From an uncultured Synergistales bacterium (lineage in GTDB: Bacteria > Synergistota > Synergistia > Synergistales > Aminobacteriaceae), in assembly GCA_905233565.1 (NCBI GenBank), contig CAJOCL010000004.1, positions 62,001-126,000 of the forward strand: a stretch of 64,000 nt of DNA, given 5' to 3'. The notes beneath the pieces are model-generated. The model was given only the letters and a program-made list of their open reading frames with translations. It made no database searches and had not been told where the DNA came from. Below, in pieces: positions 47,051 to 56,890 of the stretch. Within the stretch, counting starts at the first letter, position 1; every line of letters starts with the position of its first letter. The position numbers and the translations under genes were made by a program.

Positions 47051-48088
47051 TTGATTGAGCTTGAACACATAGTAAAAAATTTTCGTTCCGATAACGATAA
47101 ATTAATTCATGCGGTTAATGATGTCTCATTAAAAATCAATGACGGGGATATTTTCGGGATTATAGGCTTTTCAGGTGCCGGAAAATCTACACTTGTACGC
47201 TGTATTAATCTCCTTGAACGTCCCGATTCAGGAAGCGTTAAGATTGACGGCGTTGAAATGATGACATTGAAGCCCAGAGAACTTTATAAAGCACGTACAA
47301 AAATCGGAATGATCTTCCAGCAGTTCAACCTTATGCCCTCCCGAACTGTTTTGCAGAATGTCGCTTATCCTTTAAGAAACATGACAAAAGAACAGATTCG
47401 CAAAAAAGTCCGCGAACTCTTGGCACTTGTTGATATTCCTGACAAAGAAAACGCCTATCCTTCAGAATTATCGGGCGGACAGAAACAGAGAGTAGCAATC
47501 GCAAGGGCTTTGGCAAACGACCCTACAATTCTGCTCTGTGATGAAGCTACAAGTGCCTTAGACCCTCAGACTACGGGGGCAATACTTCAATTATTGAAGG
47601 ATCTCAACAAAAAACTCGGCCTCACAATCGTAGTCATCACCCATGAAATGGAAGTAGTAAAGCATATCTGCAGACGCGCCGCAGTTATGGACGCAGGGAA
47701 AATAATAGAGTCTGGCGATGTTTTCGAGATATTCTCATCACCCAAGCACCAGGTTACTCAAAATTTCGTGCGGACAACGTCAAATTTATCAAAAATTGAT
47801 ACTCTTATACGCGATAAATCGCCTATCGTAAAGCTAAAACCCGGCGAAGTTATGGCGAGGCTTGTATACGTTCATGCAGATGTTTCAGAGCCTCTTATTT
47901 CGTATGCGTCAAGGGCTTTTGACATTGAGATTAACATTATTCTTTCTGACGTTGAAATAGTTGCCGACTCAATGGTAGGCGGTACGGTCGTCATATTCAA
48001 CGGCGACAGTGAAAAAATTGAACGTACAATGCAGTATTACAGGGATAAAAATATACGTGTTGAGGTGATTCAGGATGCCAGAGCTTAA
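47051..48088 (+). CDS. metN: Methionine ABC transporter ATP-binding protein
   Basis: GFSGAGKSTLVRCINLLERPDSGSVKIDG, LSGGQKQRVAIARALANDP, C-terminal NIL-type domain; metN-metI-metQ order. Confidence 0.92.
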   Translation: MIELEHIVKNFRSDNDKLIHAVNDVSLKINDGDIFGIIGFSGAGKSTLVRCINLLERPDSGSVKIDGVEMMTLKPRELYKARTKIGMIFQQFNLMPSRTVLQNVAYPLRNMTKEQIRKKVRELLALVDIPDKENAYPSELSGGQKQRVAIARALANDPTILLCDEATSALDPQTTGAILQLLKDLNKKLGLTIVVITHEMEVVKHICRRAAVMDAGKIIESGDVFEIFSSPKHQVTQNFVRTTSNLSKIDTLIRDKSPIVKLKPGEVMARLVYVHADVSEPLISYASRAFDIEINIILSDVEIVADSMVGGTVVIFNGDSEKIERTMQYYRDKNIRVEVIQDARA

Positions 48089-48752
48089 AGTGCTGCTGCC
48101 TAATTTAATTAAGAGACTGCCGGAGTTCTGGAAAGCCTGCGGTGATACTCTTTTAATGGAAGTCTGGTCAGGTTCAATAATTTTCGTTTTAGGATTGATA
48201 TTCGGCATAATCCTGACTGTAACAAAACCGGGCGGAATTATGGAAAATAAGCCGGTTTATCAGATACTTGACAAGATAATAAATCTCTTCAGGTCAATAC
48301 CTTTCATAATATTGCTTACTGCTTTAATGCCTCTTTCACGCGCAATAATGGGAACGGCTATTTACGTCAGGGGCGTTATAGTGCCTTTAGTATTCGGTGC
48401 AACGCCGTTTTTTTCGCGTCAGGTTGAGAGCGCACTGGCACAGACTGACAAGGGACTTATTGAAGCCGCGCTTTCAATGGGCTCAAGTCCTTTTGAAGTC
48501 ATATTCAGGGTATATTTACGGGAGAGTTTAGCACCGATAATAAGAGCAGTAACTATAACGATAATAAGTTTACTGGGATTGACAGCAATGGCCGGAGCTG
48601 TAGGAGCAGGAGGACTGGGCGACTTTGCAATACGTTACGGCCATGACAGGAACATGATAGACATCACATGGGTAACAGTCATCGTTCTTGTTATAGGCGT
48701 AAGCGTTGTTCAGTGGCTCGGAGAATATTTAGCAAGGAGGAACACTCATTGA
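48075..48752 (+). CDS. metI: Methionine ABC transporter permease
   Basis: FWKACGDTLLMEVWSG, FRSIPFIILLTALMPLSRAIMGTAIY, LLGLTAMAGAVGAGGLGDFAIRYGH. Confidence 0.93.
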   Translation: MPELKVLLPNLIKRLPEFWKACGDTLLMEVWSGSIIFVLGLIFGIILTVTKPGGIMENKPVYQILDKIINLFRSIPFIILLTALMPLSRAIMGTAIYVRGVIVPLVFGATPFFSRQVESALAQTDKGLIEAALSMGSSPFEVIFRVYLRESLAPIIRAVTITIISLLGLTAMAGAVGAGGLGDFAIRYGHDRNMIDITWVTVIVLVIGVSVVQWLGEYLARRNTH

Positions 48753-48949
48753 TAAAGCGTAATATTTTATCAGGCGTTGAAGCAGGCGTGTTCAGGATTG
48801 GAATGATGACCTCATTTTCGTAGGACTTGAAATTATGACGGAAGGGAACAGAGGGGAAACTCCATAAGTTCACGCAGTTTAACAGGGGACATAACGGTAT
48901 AAAAAGCCGTGTGTTAATAAATAGTTTTAATGAAGGGAAGTATTCAGTT

Positions 48950-49777
48950 ATGACAAAGAAAGTTTTACTGTCGTTCGTTCTCGTGCTGGCTTTAATCGTC
49001 AGTGCTTCAGCAGATGTTACCGTAAGGCTCGGAGTTACGGGGAGCGTCTATGATGAGATGTGGCAGCCGGTCAAAGAAATGCTGGCAAAAGAAGGGATTA
49101 ATCTCGAAGTTATACAGTTCACGGACTATGTAACGCCTAACAGGGCATTAGCCGACGGAGATATTGACCTGAACGGATTCCAGCACAGAATTTATTTTGC
49201 TGACGAATTGCAGAGCAGGGGTTACAAGCTCACGAACATAGCAAACACGTTCGTAGTTCCGTTAAATCTCTATTCAATCAAGATTAAGACCCTTGACGAA
49301 ATCAAAGACGGCGATGTTATTGCAATCCCCAACGATCCGACTAACGGAGGCCGTGCAATAAAAGTCCTCGCAACTTCAGGGCTCATAACCCTCAAAGACG
49401 GCGCAGGATTCAACCCGACAAAAGAAGATATTGCGTCATACAACAAGAAGATAACGATTCAGGAACTTGCAGCGAACACGATACCTTCAGCACTTCCCGA
49501 TATTGCCGCAGGCGTTATCAACGACACATACGCGCTTGATTACGGACTGAAAGCAAGCGATGCAGTTTTCGCGGATCAGGCAAGAGAGAAGGAATACTGG
49601 AACTTAATCGCAGCGAGAACTTCAGACCTTGAAGACCCCGCAAAACTTGAAGTTTACAGCAAAGTTGTCAAAGCATATCAGAGCGATACAATGAAAGCTC
49701 ATTTGGCCGAACTTTACGGCGGATTTTTCAGGCCGGTCGGCTGGGATGAAGATCTGCTCGCACCGTTCAAGAAATAA
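48950..49777 (+). CDS. metQ: Methionine ABC transporter substrate-binding protein (NlpA family)
   Basis: Signal peptide; VIQFTDYVTPNRALADGDIDLNGFQHRIYF, VVPLNLYSIKIKTLDEIKDGDVIAIPNDPTNGGRA; start trimmed to ATG 48950. Confidence 0.93.
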   Translation: MTKKVLLSFVLVLALIVSASADVTVRLGVTGSVYDEMWQPVKEMLAKEGINLEVIQFTDYVTPNRALADGDIDLNGFQHRIYFADELQSRGYKLTNIANTFVVPLNLYSIKIKTLDEIKDGDVIAIPNDPTNGGRAIKVLATSGLITLKDGAGFNPTKEDIASYNKKITIQELAANTIPSALPDIAAGVINDTYALDYGLKASDAVFADQAREKEYWNLIAARTSDLEDPAKLEVYSKVVKAYQSDTMKAHLAELYGGFFRPVGWDEDLLAPFKK

Positions 49778-49788
49778 GAACGTTTAGC

Positions 49789-49822
49789 ACCCCTTAGCTT
49801 AACGGCTGAGGGGAATTTTTTT
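49789..49822 (+). terminator. Rho-independent terminator after metQ
   Basis: CCCCTTAGCttaacGGCTGAGGGG-AATTTTTTT. Confidence 0.85.
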
Positions 49823-49915
49823 ATACTTACGAATTTAATAAAAGTTGTTTTTAGCGCGTTAAGATGATATTCTACACGCAAAATTTTTATATCAAGCCAT
49901 AAAGAAGGTATTTTA

Positions 49916-51817
49916 TTGTTAAAGTTCAAGAATACAGACGAAAATAAATCCTGTGAAATCAACAGCGACAGCGCAGAACTTCATGAAGTCATAAAATCGC
50001 TGGGCTTAGACGGCAAAAAAGTAATAGCCGCTAAATTCAACGGTGAACTTTCCGATCTTTCAAGAAAAGTTAATACGGGCGGTGAAGTTTCGGCAGTTAC
50101 GGCAGATTCCCCCGAAGGCCTCGAAATCATCAGGCACAGCACGGCTCATTTAATGGCTCAGGCAGTTCTGAGGCTTTATCCCGGCTCTCATTTCGGTGTC
50201 GGCCCTGCAATTAAGGACGGTTTCTATTACGATATTGACGCGTCAGGTGCAATAACTGAAGACGACCTCCCGAAGATTGAAGCTGAAATGAGGAAGATTT
50301 CAGGAGCGGGCGAAAAAGTAACCCGTGAAGACATGGCCAAATCTGACGCGCTGAAATTTTTTGCTGACGATCCATACAAGACCGAGTTAATCACGGAAAT
50401 TGACGCGCCTACAGTCTCAGTTTACAAACAGGGCGAATACGCCGACTTATGCAGGGGGCCTCACGTTCCAGACGCGTCGAAACTTCACAACTTCAAATTA
50501 TTGTCAGTCGCAGGGGCTTACTGGCGCGGTGACGAACATAATAAAATGCTGACGAGAATTTACGGCACGGCTTTCGCATCTCCTGACGAACTGAAAACAT
50601 ATATTAAACGTCTTGAGGAGGCTAAATTAAGGGATCACAGGAAACTCGGCAAGGATTTAGACCTCTTCAGCCTACACGAAGAAGGGCCGGGATTCCCGTT
50701 TTTCCATCCAAAGGGCATGGCCATAATGAATACGCTGATTGATTTCTGGCGGCGCGAACACGTAAAGCGCGGTTACACGGAGATTAAAACACCGCAGATT
50801 TTAGACCGCGAATTATGGATACGTTCGGGACACTGGGATCACTACAGGGAAAATATGTACTTCACCGAGATTGACGAAAAGCCATACGCAATAAAGCCGA
50901 TGAACTGTCCGGGAAGTATTCTCGTCTACAAGACACAGTTACGCAGTTACAGGGACTTACCTATGAGACTTGCTGAATTGGGCTGCGTTCACAGGCACGA
51001 AAGAAGCGGAGTACTTCACGGCCTCATGAGGGTACGCTGTTTCACTCAGGACGATGCTCACACATATATCGAACAGTCCCAGATTAAAGACGAAGTAATG
51101 AGAATCATGGAGCTTGACAGGTACGTTTACAATGACGTATTCGGATTTAATTACACCGTTGAACTTTCAACAAGACCGAATGACTCAATGGGAACGGATG
51201 AGCAGTGGAACGAGGCGGAAAGTGCATTGCGTGATGCACTCGAAAGCACTAACACGCCGTACACGATTAATCCGGGTGACGGTGCTTTTTACGGCCCGAA
51301 GATTGATTTTCACCTTGAGGACTGTTTAGGCAGAACTTGGCAGTGCGGAACTATACAGCTTGATTTCCAGATGCCCGGAAGATTCGGCGTTACATACATC
51401 GGCGAGGACGGCGCGGAACATACGCCCGTTATGCTTCACAGGGTAGTATTCGGCAGCATTGAAAGATTCATGGGAATATTAATCGAACATTACGCCGGAG
51501 CATTCCCCTACTGGCTCGCACCCGTTCAGGTTAAAATTATCCCTATTTCAGATAACCACGCTGATTACGCCGCTGAACTTCATAAACTTTTCATGAGCTG
51601 GGGAGTACGCTCTGAAGTTGATTACAGGGGCGAAAAGTTAGGCCGCAAGATAAGGGATTCACAGCTTCAGAAAGTCCCTTACATGATTGTAATCGGCGAC
51701 AAGGAAAAAGATTCAAGATCCGTAGGAGTCCGTGAACGTTCAAAAGGCGACTTGGGAAGTATGAGCATTGACGCTTTCAAAGAACTGCTTGGAAAAGAAT
51801 TTAACCCGATAAAATAA
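49916..51817 (+). CDS. thrS: Threonyl-tRNA synthetase
   Basis: TGS N-terminus, HSTAHLMAQAV, MNCPGSILVYK, HRHERSGVLHGLMRVRCFTQDDAH, GRTWQCGTIQLDFQMP. Confidence 0.98.
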   Translation: MLKFKNTDENKSCEINSDSAELHEVIKSLGLDGKKVIAAKFNGELSDLSRKVNTGGEVSAVTADSPEGLEIIRHSTAHLMAQAVLRLYPGSHFGVGPAIKDGFYYDIDASGAITEDDLPKIEAEMRKISGAGEKVTREDMAKSDALKFFADDPYKTELITEIDAPTVSVYKQGEYADLCRGPHVPDASKLHNFKLLSVAGAYWRGDEHNKMLTRIYGTAFASPDELKTYIKRLEEAKLRDHRKLGKDLDLFSLHEEGPGFPFFHPKGMAIMNTLIDFWRREHVKRGYTEIKTPQILDRELWIRSGHWDHYRENMYFTEIDEKPYAIKPMNCPGSILVYKTQLRSYRDLPMRLAELGCVHRHERSGVLHGLMRVRCFTQDDAHTYIEQSQIKDEVMRIMELDRYVYNDVFGFNYTVELSTRPNDSMGTDEQWNEAESALRDALESTNTPYTINPGDGAFYGPKIDFHLEDCLGRTWQCGTIQLDFQMPGRFGVTYIGEDGAEHTPVMLHRVVFGSIERFMGILIEHYAGAFPYWLAPVQVKIIPISDNHADYAAELHKLFMSWGVRSEVDYRGEKLGRKIRDSQLQKVPYMIVIGDKEKDSRSVGVRERSKGDLGSMSIDAFKELLGKEFNPIK

Positions 51818-51822
51818 AATAA

Positions 51823-51864
51823 AAAATGTCCGTAGCGTTGTTATACTCAGCACTGCGGACATTT
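51823..51864. terminator. Bidirectional terminator between convergent genes
   Basis: AAATGTCCGTAG ... CTGCGGACATTT. Confidence 0.75.
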
Positions 51865-51869
51865 AGTTT

Positions 51870-52730
51870 TTATATTGCTAAAAGTTTTTCGACATTTTCA
51901 TGAAGTATCATGTTTTTTTCACGTTCATTTAATTCAAGGGACATAAAACTTTCAAGGCTTTCAATCTGAGATGCCCACGGCGAATCAGTTCCGAAAAGTA
52001 CACGTTCAGAGCCGAATTTTTTAATCATGCCTACAAAATCATCATTGTTAAGCATTCTGCAGTCTTCAATATTTGAGTAATAGCCGTCCCCGTTCGGCGA
52101 AAAATAACCGAGCGAAAATGCCGTGTCAAAAAAAACTCCTTCACGTCCTGAAAAAATTTCAGCGGCTTCATTCCAGCATTTCCAGCCGCCCATATGTGCA
52201 AGAATTACACGGACATTCCCCGAACTTTCCAAAGATTTCAATATCCTGAAAGGCAGCGCGTAATCATTGCCGGGAAATCCAATATCATAACCTGCATGTA
52301 TCATGATAGTTAAGCCAAGTTCACCCGAAATTCTGAGGATGTTTATGTAACGTTCGTCATCAATTTCAACTCCCTGATATACCGGGTGAATTTTAACGCC
52401 TTTAATTCCTGCCTTCGATATTCTCGTTAATTCTTTTTCATGGCCTTCAAAATCAGGATGTATTGCACCGAATGAATATATTCCCGCTGCTCTGCCTTCT
52501 GAATTAATCTTTATTGCAGAGTCATTGATTTTCATTACCTGTTCGGGTTTTGTTGCTACAGGCTGGATTATTGAACATGTTACTCCTGATTCAATCATTG
52601 ACGATTTAAGCGCGTTTATTGTCCCGTCAGTAAAAGGCTTTGTATGGCTCTTTTCGCTGAGGCTCTTTATTGCATGTCCCGAAATTTTTTCGGGGAACGT
52701 GTGCGTATGAACGTCAACAATTTTAATCAT
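51870..52730 (-). CDS. Amidohydrolase-family metal-dependent hydrolase
   Basis: VDVHTHTFPEKI, IKGVKIHPVYQGVEIDDERY, VILAHMGGWKCW, RVLFGTDSPWAS. Confidence 0.88.
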   Translation of the reverse strand: MIKIVDVHTHTFPEKISGHAIKSLSEKSHTKPFTDGTINALKSSMIESGVTCSIIQPVATKPEQVMKINDSAIKINSEGRAAGIYSFGAIHPDFEGHEKELTRISKAGIKGVKIHPVYQGVEIDDERYINILRISGELGLTIMIHAGYDIGFPGNDYALPFRILKSLESSGNVRVILAHMGGWKCWNEAAEIFSGREGVFFDTAFSLGYFSPNGDGYYSNIEDCRMLNNDDFVGMIKKFGSERVLFGTDSPWASQIESLESFMSLELNEREKNMILHENVEKLLAI

Positions 52731-52732
52731 CT

Positions 52733-54325
52733 TTAATCATCATCACCGAGTGCCCTCGATTGTCTAACCGTTACCGTTCTTGAGTAGCACGAGAAGGCAT
52801 CTTCAACAAATTCACGGTCAGGCTTGGGCGTAATAATGCTGACAACGGGGACGATTACAAATCCTGCAAGCATACAGAAAGCACCGGCATTAATCGGCGA
52901 GCGCAATAACTCTGGAAATTCAGGCCTAATAAAGATATTTGCTATCATGACTGCGCTTGAAAAAATGAAATTAACCCAGCATGAAATTTTTGTTACGCCC
53001 TTCCAGTAAAGGCTGTACATGAAAGGTGCTAAAAATGCTCCTGCCAATGCTCCCCATGAAACACCCATTAACTGGGCTATAAATGTTACGTTTGATTTAT
53101 ATTGTATTAGGGCAAGTATGACTGATATTGCTATGAATGTTACGATTAAGACACGCATTATGAAAATCTGTTTCTTTTCGTCCATTTCTTTTATTACATG
53201 TCCTTTTAACATGTCAAGCGTCAAAGTTGAACTGGAAGCAAGCACTAATGATGACAGTGTAGACATTGAGGCCGATAAAACCAGAATTACGACAACGCCG
53301 AGCAGTATATCAGGCAGATTTGAGAGCATTACGGGTATAACTGAGTCGTAACCTTCAGCAGGAACGCCCAAGCCTGAAGGGTCAAGCTGTGACGTGAATA
53401 ATCTTCCGAAACCTCCCAAGAAATAGCAGCCCCCGGCAACAACAAGAGCGAATAAGGTTGATATTACTGTCCCTTTTGAAATATCGCTTTCATTTTTTAT
53501 TGCGTAGAACTTCTGTACCATTTGAGGAAGCCCCCAAGTTCCCAAACTCGTTAAAATTACGACACCCAAGAGATTTATGGGATCAGGGCCGAAAAATGAG
53601 GCAAATATTCCCGGAGATTTAGCGAGGGGGGTTACTGCGTTAGGGTCTGAAATCTGAGCGATACCGGCAAGAGAGGCGAATAATCCGCCCTTGCTTTCGA
53701 GAACTGCAATGATTACGGCTATAATTCCGATTAACATTATTATTCCCTGTATAAAATCATTTATCGCCGTTGCCATGTAACCGCCCGCAACAACGTAAAT
53801 CCCCGTCAAAACGGCCATGAGTATTACGCATATTGAATAGTCAACGCTGAAAGCCATTCCGAATAACCTGCTGAGTCCGTTATAAAGCGATGCAGTATAA
53901 GGGATTAAGAAGACGAAACATATTACGGACGCGGCAATTTTCAAGGGAACGCTGAGGAATCTTTTTCCGAAAAAATCGGGCATTGTCGCACTTTCTAAAT
54001 ACTGGCTCATTATCCTTGTCCTTCGTCCGAGAACTGCCCAAGCCATTAATGAGCCTATAAATGCGTTTCCAAGACCTGCCCAAGTTGCAGCAATACCGTA
54101 ACGCCATCCGAACTGGCCGGCATACCCGACAAAGACGACGGCTGAGAAGTAACTTGTCCCGTAAGCAAACGCAGTCAGCCACGGACCGACAGAACGTCCG
54201 CCGAGAACAAAGCCGCTCACATCAGTTGAATGTTTACGGCAGTAAAAACCGATTCCGAGCATTACACCGAAAAATATTATTACTAGTGATATTTTTATGA
54301 GCATGTAATTTAATCTCACTTCCAA
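52733..54325 (-). CDS. Sodium:solute symporter family protein
   Basis: GFVLGGRSVGPWLTAFAYGTSYFSAVVFVGYAGQFGWRYG, about 13 TM. Confidence 0.92.
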   Translation of the reverse strand: MEVRLNYMLIKISLVIIFFGVMLGIGFYCRKHSTDVSGFVLGGRSVGPWLTAFAYGTSYFSAVVFVGYAGQFGWRYGIAATWAGLGNAFIGSLMAWAVLGRRTRIMSQYLESATMPDFFGKRFLSVPLKIAASVICFVFLIPYTASLYNGLSRLFGMAFSVDYSICVILMAVLTGIYVVAGGYMATAINDFIQGIIMLIGIIAVIIAVLESKGGLFASLAGIAQISDPNAVTPLAKSPGIFASFFGPDPINLLGVVILTSLGTWGLPQMVQKFYAIKNESDISKGTVISTLFALVVAGGCYFLGGFGRLFTSQLDPSGLGVPAEGYDSVIPVMLSNLPDILLGVVVILVLSASMSTLSSLVLASSSTLTLDMLKGHVIKEMDEKKQIFIMRVLIVTFIAISVILALIQYKSNVTFIAQLMGVSWGALAGAFLAPFMYSLYWKGVTKISCWVNFIFSSAVMIANIFIRPEFPELLRSPINAGAFCMLAGFVIVPVVSIITPKPDREFVEDAFSCYSRTVTVRQSRALGDDD

Positions 54326-54451
54326 AAAAATTTCAGTGTGAAAGATTACTCTTCAGACCCTTCAAAATCAACTCTCATAAATGAACACAAAAAAAGAACT
54401 CCTGATTTTTTATCAAGAGTTCTCCGTTATTTGCGTTAATCATAAAATTTT

Positions 54452-54527
54452 TGGCTCCGCCACCAGGACTCGAACCTGGAACCTAATGATTAACAGTCAT
54501 CCGCGCTGCCGATTGCGCTATGGCGGA
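54452..54527 (-). tRNA. tRNA-Asn(GTT), CCA encoded
   Basis: Reverse complement TCCGCCATAGCGCAATCGGCAGCGCGGATGACTGTTAATCATTAGGTTCCAGGTTCGAGTCCTGGTGGCGGAGCCA. Confidence 0.96.
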
Positions 54528-54619
54528 ACGACAACAAAAAGAATTTTACCCTCACTCCCCGTTTTTGTCAATATGTTATAATCCGTTCAACAAAAAAATT
54601 TCACGGAGGCTTCACGGAA

Positions 54620-55120
54620 ATGTTATACACATCAGCAGAGGCGGCCAAGTTATTACGCAAACTTAATGAAGATAAGACGGCAATTTTATCAAATGAAAGC
54701 CAATCTTCAACATTTCAGGCGGCAATAACCGAAGATATAGAAAACGCACGGCCTGAATACGATTATGTTTCAGCACAAAAAGAAATAGATGAAATTGATA
54801 AAAAAATACGTAAAGTGAAACATGCAATCAACACATTTAATCTGACGCATGAAGTACCGGGCTTTGATATGACAATAGATATGATGCTGGTATATATCCC
54901 TCAGCTTACGCAGAAAAAGAATAAACTGTCGGCAATGAAAGATAAGCTGCCGAAGACACGCGAAATTATAAGGGTTGCAGGGATTATCGAATACAGTTAT
55001 GCAAATTATGACGTTGAAAAAGCAAAGGAAGATTATGATAAAGTGTCTGATGAGTTATCACGCGCTCAGACTGCTTTAGACGTTCTGAATAACAGCGTTA
55101 AATTTGAGATTGAAATTTAA
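54620..55120 (+). CDS. Conserved helical hypothetical protein
   Basis: 166 aa, helix-rich (AEAAKLLRKLNEDKTAILSNESQ...ARPEYDYVSAQKEIDEIDKKIRKVKHAINTFN); RBS GGAGG. Confidence 0.65.
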   Translation: MLYTSAEAAKLLRKLNEDKTAILSNESQSSTFQAAITEDIENARPEYDYVSAQKEIDEIDKKIRKVKHAINTFNLTHEVPGFDMTIDMMLVYIPQLTQKKNKLSAMKDKLPKTREIIRVAGIIEYSYANYDVEKAKEDYDKVSDELSRAQTALDVLNNSVKFEIEI

Positions 55121-55131
55121 TTTTTTTCCTT

Positions 55132-55290
55132 CCGTGCCGGTGCTGAAATCTTTTCTTTTAACGGATTAAGGGGTTCGACTCCTCTTGTTTATGGTTAAAG
55201 TTATTGTGTTATTCAATTCTGTTATCCGTTATGACGGCGCATGTTATATGGTAAGTTCCGCCTTTTATATTTTTTGATGTATCGGCACGG
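55132..55290 (+). ncRNA. Putative structured RNA / riboswitch-like leader, class not identified
   Basis: 12-bp P1 CCGTGCCGGTGC (55132-55143)/GTATCGGCACGG (55279-55290) with two G-U pairs; P2 TAACGGAT (55159-55166)/ATCCGTTA (55224-55231); T-loop-like hairpin AAGGGG-ttcgact-CCTCTT (55168-55186); GGCG/CGCC (55236/55259). Confidence 0.6.
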
Positions 55291-55307
55291 TAAAAACTTG
55301 CAACATC

Positions 55308-55345
55308 GGAAAGCTGAAGTATAAGGTTTCAGGCTTCCTTTTTTT
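55308..55345 (+). terminator. Rho-independent terminator just upstream of the TIM44-like gene
   Basis: GGAAaGC-TGAA ... TTCAgGC-TTCC-TTTTTTT. Confidence 0.8.
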
Positions 55346-55387
55346 GCGTATAATTAAACACTGTAATCTCATTAGGAGGCTAATTAA

Positions 55388-56386
55388 ATGAAACGGAAAA
55401 TTTTAACCGGCATGATAATAATCACAGTATTAATATTTGCCGGAATGGCATATTCAGATTTTGGGAGTTTTTCAGGAAATTCAGACTATGACAGCTCCCG
55501 ATCGTCATCGTCAAGTTCATCAAGTTCGTCAAGTTCATCATCGTCTTACTCATCGTCATCATCAACATCATATTCAGGCTCATTAAGCGTTGAGACTGAC
55601 AGGGGGCGCAGACACTCATCACATGAATACGGCTTCAATGCAGGGATAAATTCCAACTTATCATATGACGGGGATTTTGATGAAACTTCGGGCGTTGCTT
55701 TCGTAATTGTTGTGTTCCTTATATTCTGGTTCATAATAAGGCGCAACAGCAAAAAGCGTCAGGCAATGCGTGAACGGAATATCATAAACGTTCAGGAAAA
55801 TGTGAGGACTTTACGCCCGATGAGTGAATATCTTGAACTCGATCCGCAATTTGACGAGGAACGGATAAAAACAATGATTTCAAACTTGTACGTACAAATG
55901 CAGAATACATGGCAGCAGAAAGACATATCAAGTTTAAGGCCGTACATGACGGACGCTTTCTTCAGCCAGATGGACAGGCAGCTTGAGGCGTTCAGACAGA
56001 CGGGAAGGACGGATCACACCGAGAGAATCGCAGTTCTTAATACAGGGCTTGTCGGCTGGAGACAGTCGGCAGGAATGGACTATATAACGGTGTCGCTGAA
56101 CTCGCGCATTGTTTCATATATTCTTGACGACAGGACGGGGAAATTATTATCCGGCGACATGAACCGCGAAAAATTCATGGAGTACGAGATCGAATTATGC
56201 CGCAAATCGGGTACTGTAACATCGCCTGAAACTGAAGGCACAAAATCGGCAACATGTCCTCATTGCGGTGCGCCCCTGAAACTCAACGCGTCGGCACAGT
56301 GCGAATACTGCGGAAGCGTAATAACGTCCGTAAATTCCGAGTGGGCCATATGCGGAATGAGGGGAATATCGCAGAGAACGGCTTAA
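55388..56386 (+). CDS. TIM44-like domain membrane protein with poly-Ser linker and C-terminal zinc ribbon
   Basis: Signal/TM N-terminus, long Ser run, TM VAFVIVVFLIFWFII, Tim44-like region (DPQFDEERIKTMISNLYVQMQNTWQQKDISSLRPYMTDAFFSQM), CPHCGAPLKLNASAQCEYCGS. Confidence 0.78.
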   Translation: MKRKILTGMIIITVLIFAGMAYSDFGSFSGNSDYDSSRSSSSSSSSSSSSSSSYSSSSSTSYSGSLSVETDRGRRHSSHEYGFNAGINSNLSYDGDFDETSGVAFVIVVFLIFWFIIRRNSKKRQAMRERNIINVQENVRTLRPMSEYLELDPQFDEERIKTMISNLYVQMQNTWQQKDISSLRPYMTDAFFSQMDRQLEAFRQTGRTDHTERIAVLNTGLVGWRQSAGMDYITVSLNSRIVSYILDDRTGKLLSGDMNREKFMEYEIELCRKSGTVTSPETEGTKSATCPHCGAPLKLNASAQCEYCGSVITSVNSEWAICGMRGISQRTA

Positions 56387-56423
56387 AATATCATTAAACA
56401 CTTAAGGAAGCGAAGATTGTATT

Positions 56424-56843
56424 ATGACAGACAGTGAAGGCAAAAATTTGAGCGTCTTTCCGATTGGAAAGCCTAACAACGCATATGCACAGTATTTTGA
56501 CGGTCAGAGCTATTTATCGCCGTTATCGACTGAACAGGTAGGAATTTTCACGGTAACTTTTGAACCGGGCTGCCGCAACCATTGGCACATACACCATTCA
56601 AAAAGCGGCGGCGGACAGATTTTAATCGTTACGGCCGGGCGGGGTTATTATCAGGAATGGGGAAAAGAAGCCCGTGAACTGAAGCCCGGTGATGTCGTTA
56701 ATATCCCAGCGAACGTAAAGCATTGGCACGGCGCAGCAAAAGATTCATGGTTCCAGCATCTTGCCGTTGAAGTTTCAGGCGAGGGAACGTCAAACGAATG
56801 GTGTGAAGCCGTTTCACCTGAAGAGTACGAAAAATTGAGCTGA
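56424..56843 (+). CDS. Cupin-domain protein
   Basis: VTFEPGCRNHWHIHHSKSGGGQILIVTAGRGYYQEWGKEARELKPGDVVNIPANVKHWHGA. Confidence 0.93.
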   Translation: MTDSEGKNLSVFPIGKPNNAYAQYFDGQSYLSPLSTEQVGIFTVTFEPGCRNHWHIHHSKSGGGQILIVTAGRGYYQEWGKEARELKPGDVVNIPANVKHWHGAAKDSWFQHLAVEVSGEGTSNEWCEAVSPEEYEKLS

Positions 56844-56890
56844 GATTTTTCAAAGCTGTATACTTTAATTTTGTAAAGGGAGTAATTTTA

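Noticed and set aside
49823-49915. Possible T-box upstream of thrS
   Set aside because: Spacer too short after the metQ terminator; no T-box TGGNACCGCG motif
54381-54581. Forward ORF with GSATRTRTWNLMINSHPRCRLRYGG
   Set aside because: Translation of the strand opposite tRNA-Asn(GTT)
55161-55190. T-arm-like AGGGGTTCGACTCCTCT, possible degraded tRNA or tmRNA end
   Set aside because: No acceptor, anticodon arm or CCA; better explained as a T-loop hairpin within the larger 55132-55290 fold
55422-55752. Reverse ORFs with Met/Asp-rich repeats opposite the poly-Ser tract
   Set aside because: Artefact of the antisense of TCATCG/TCAAG repeats
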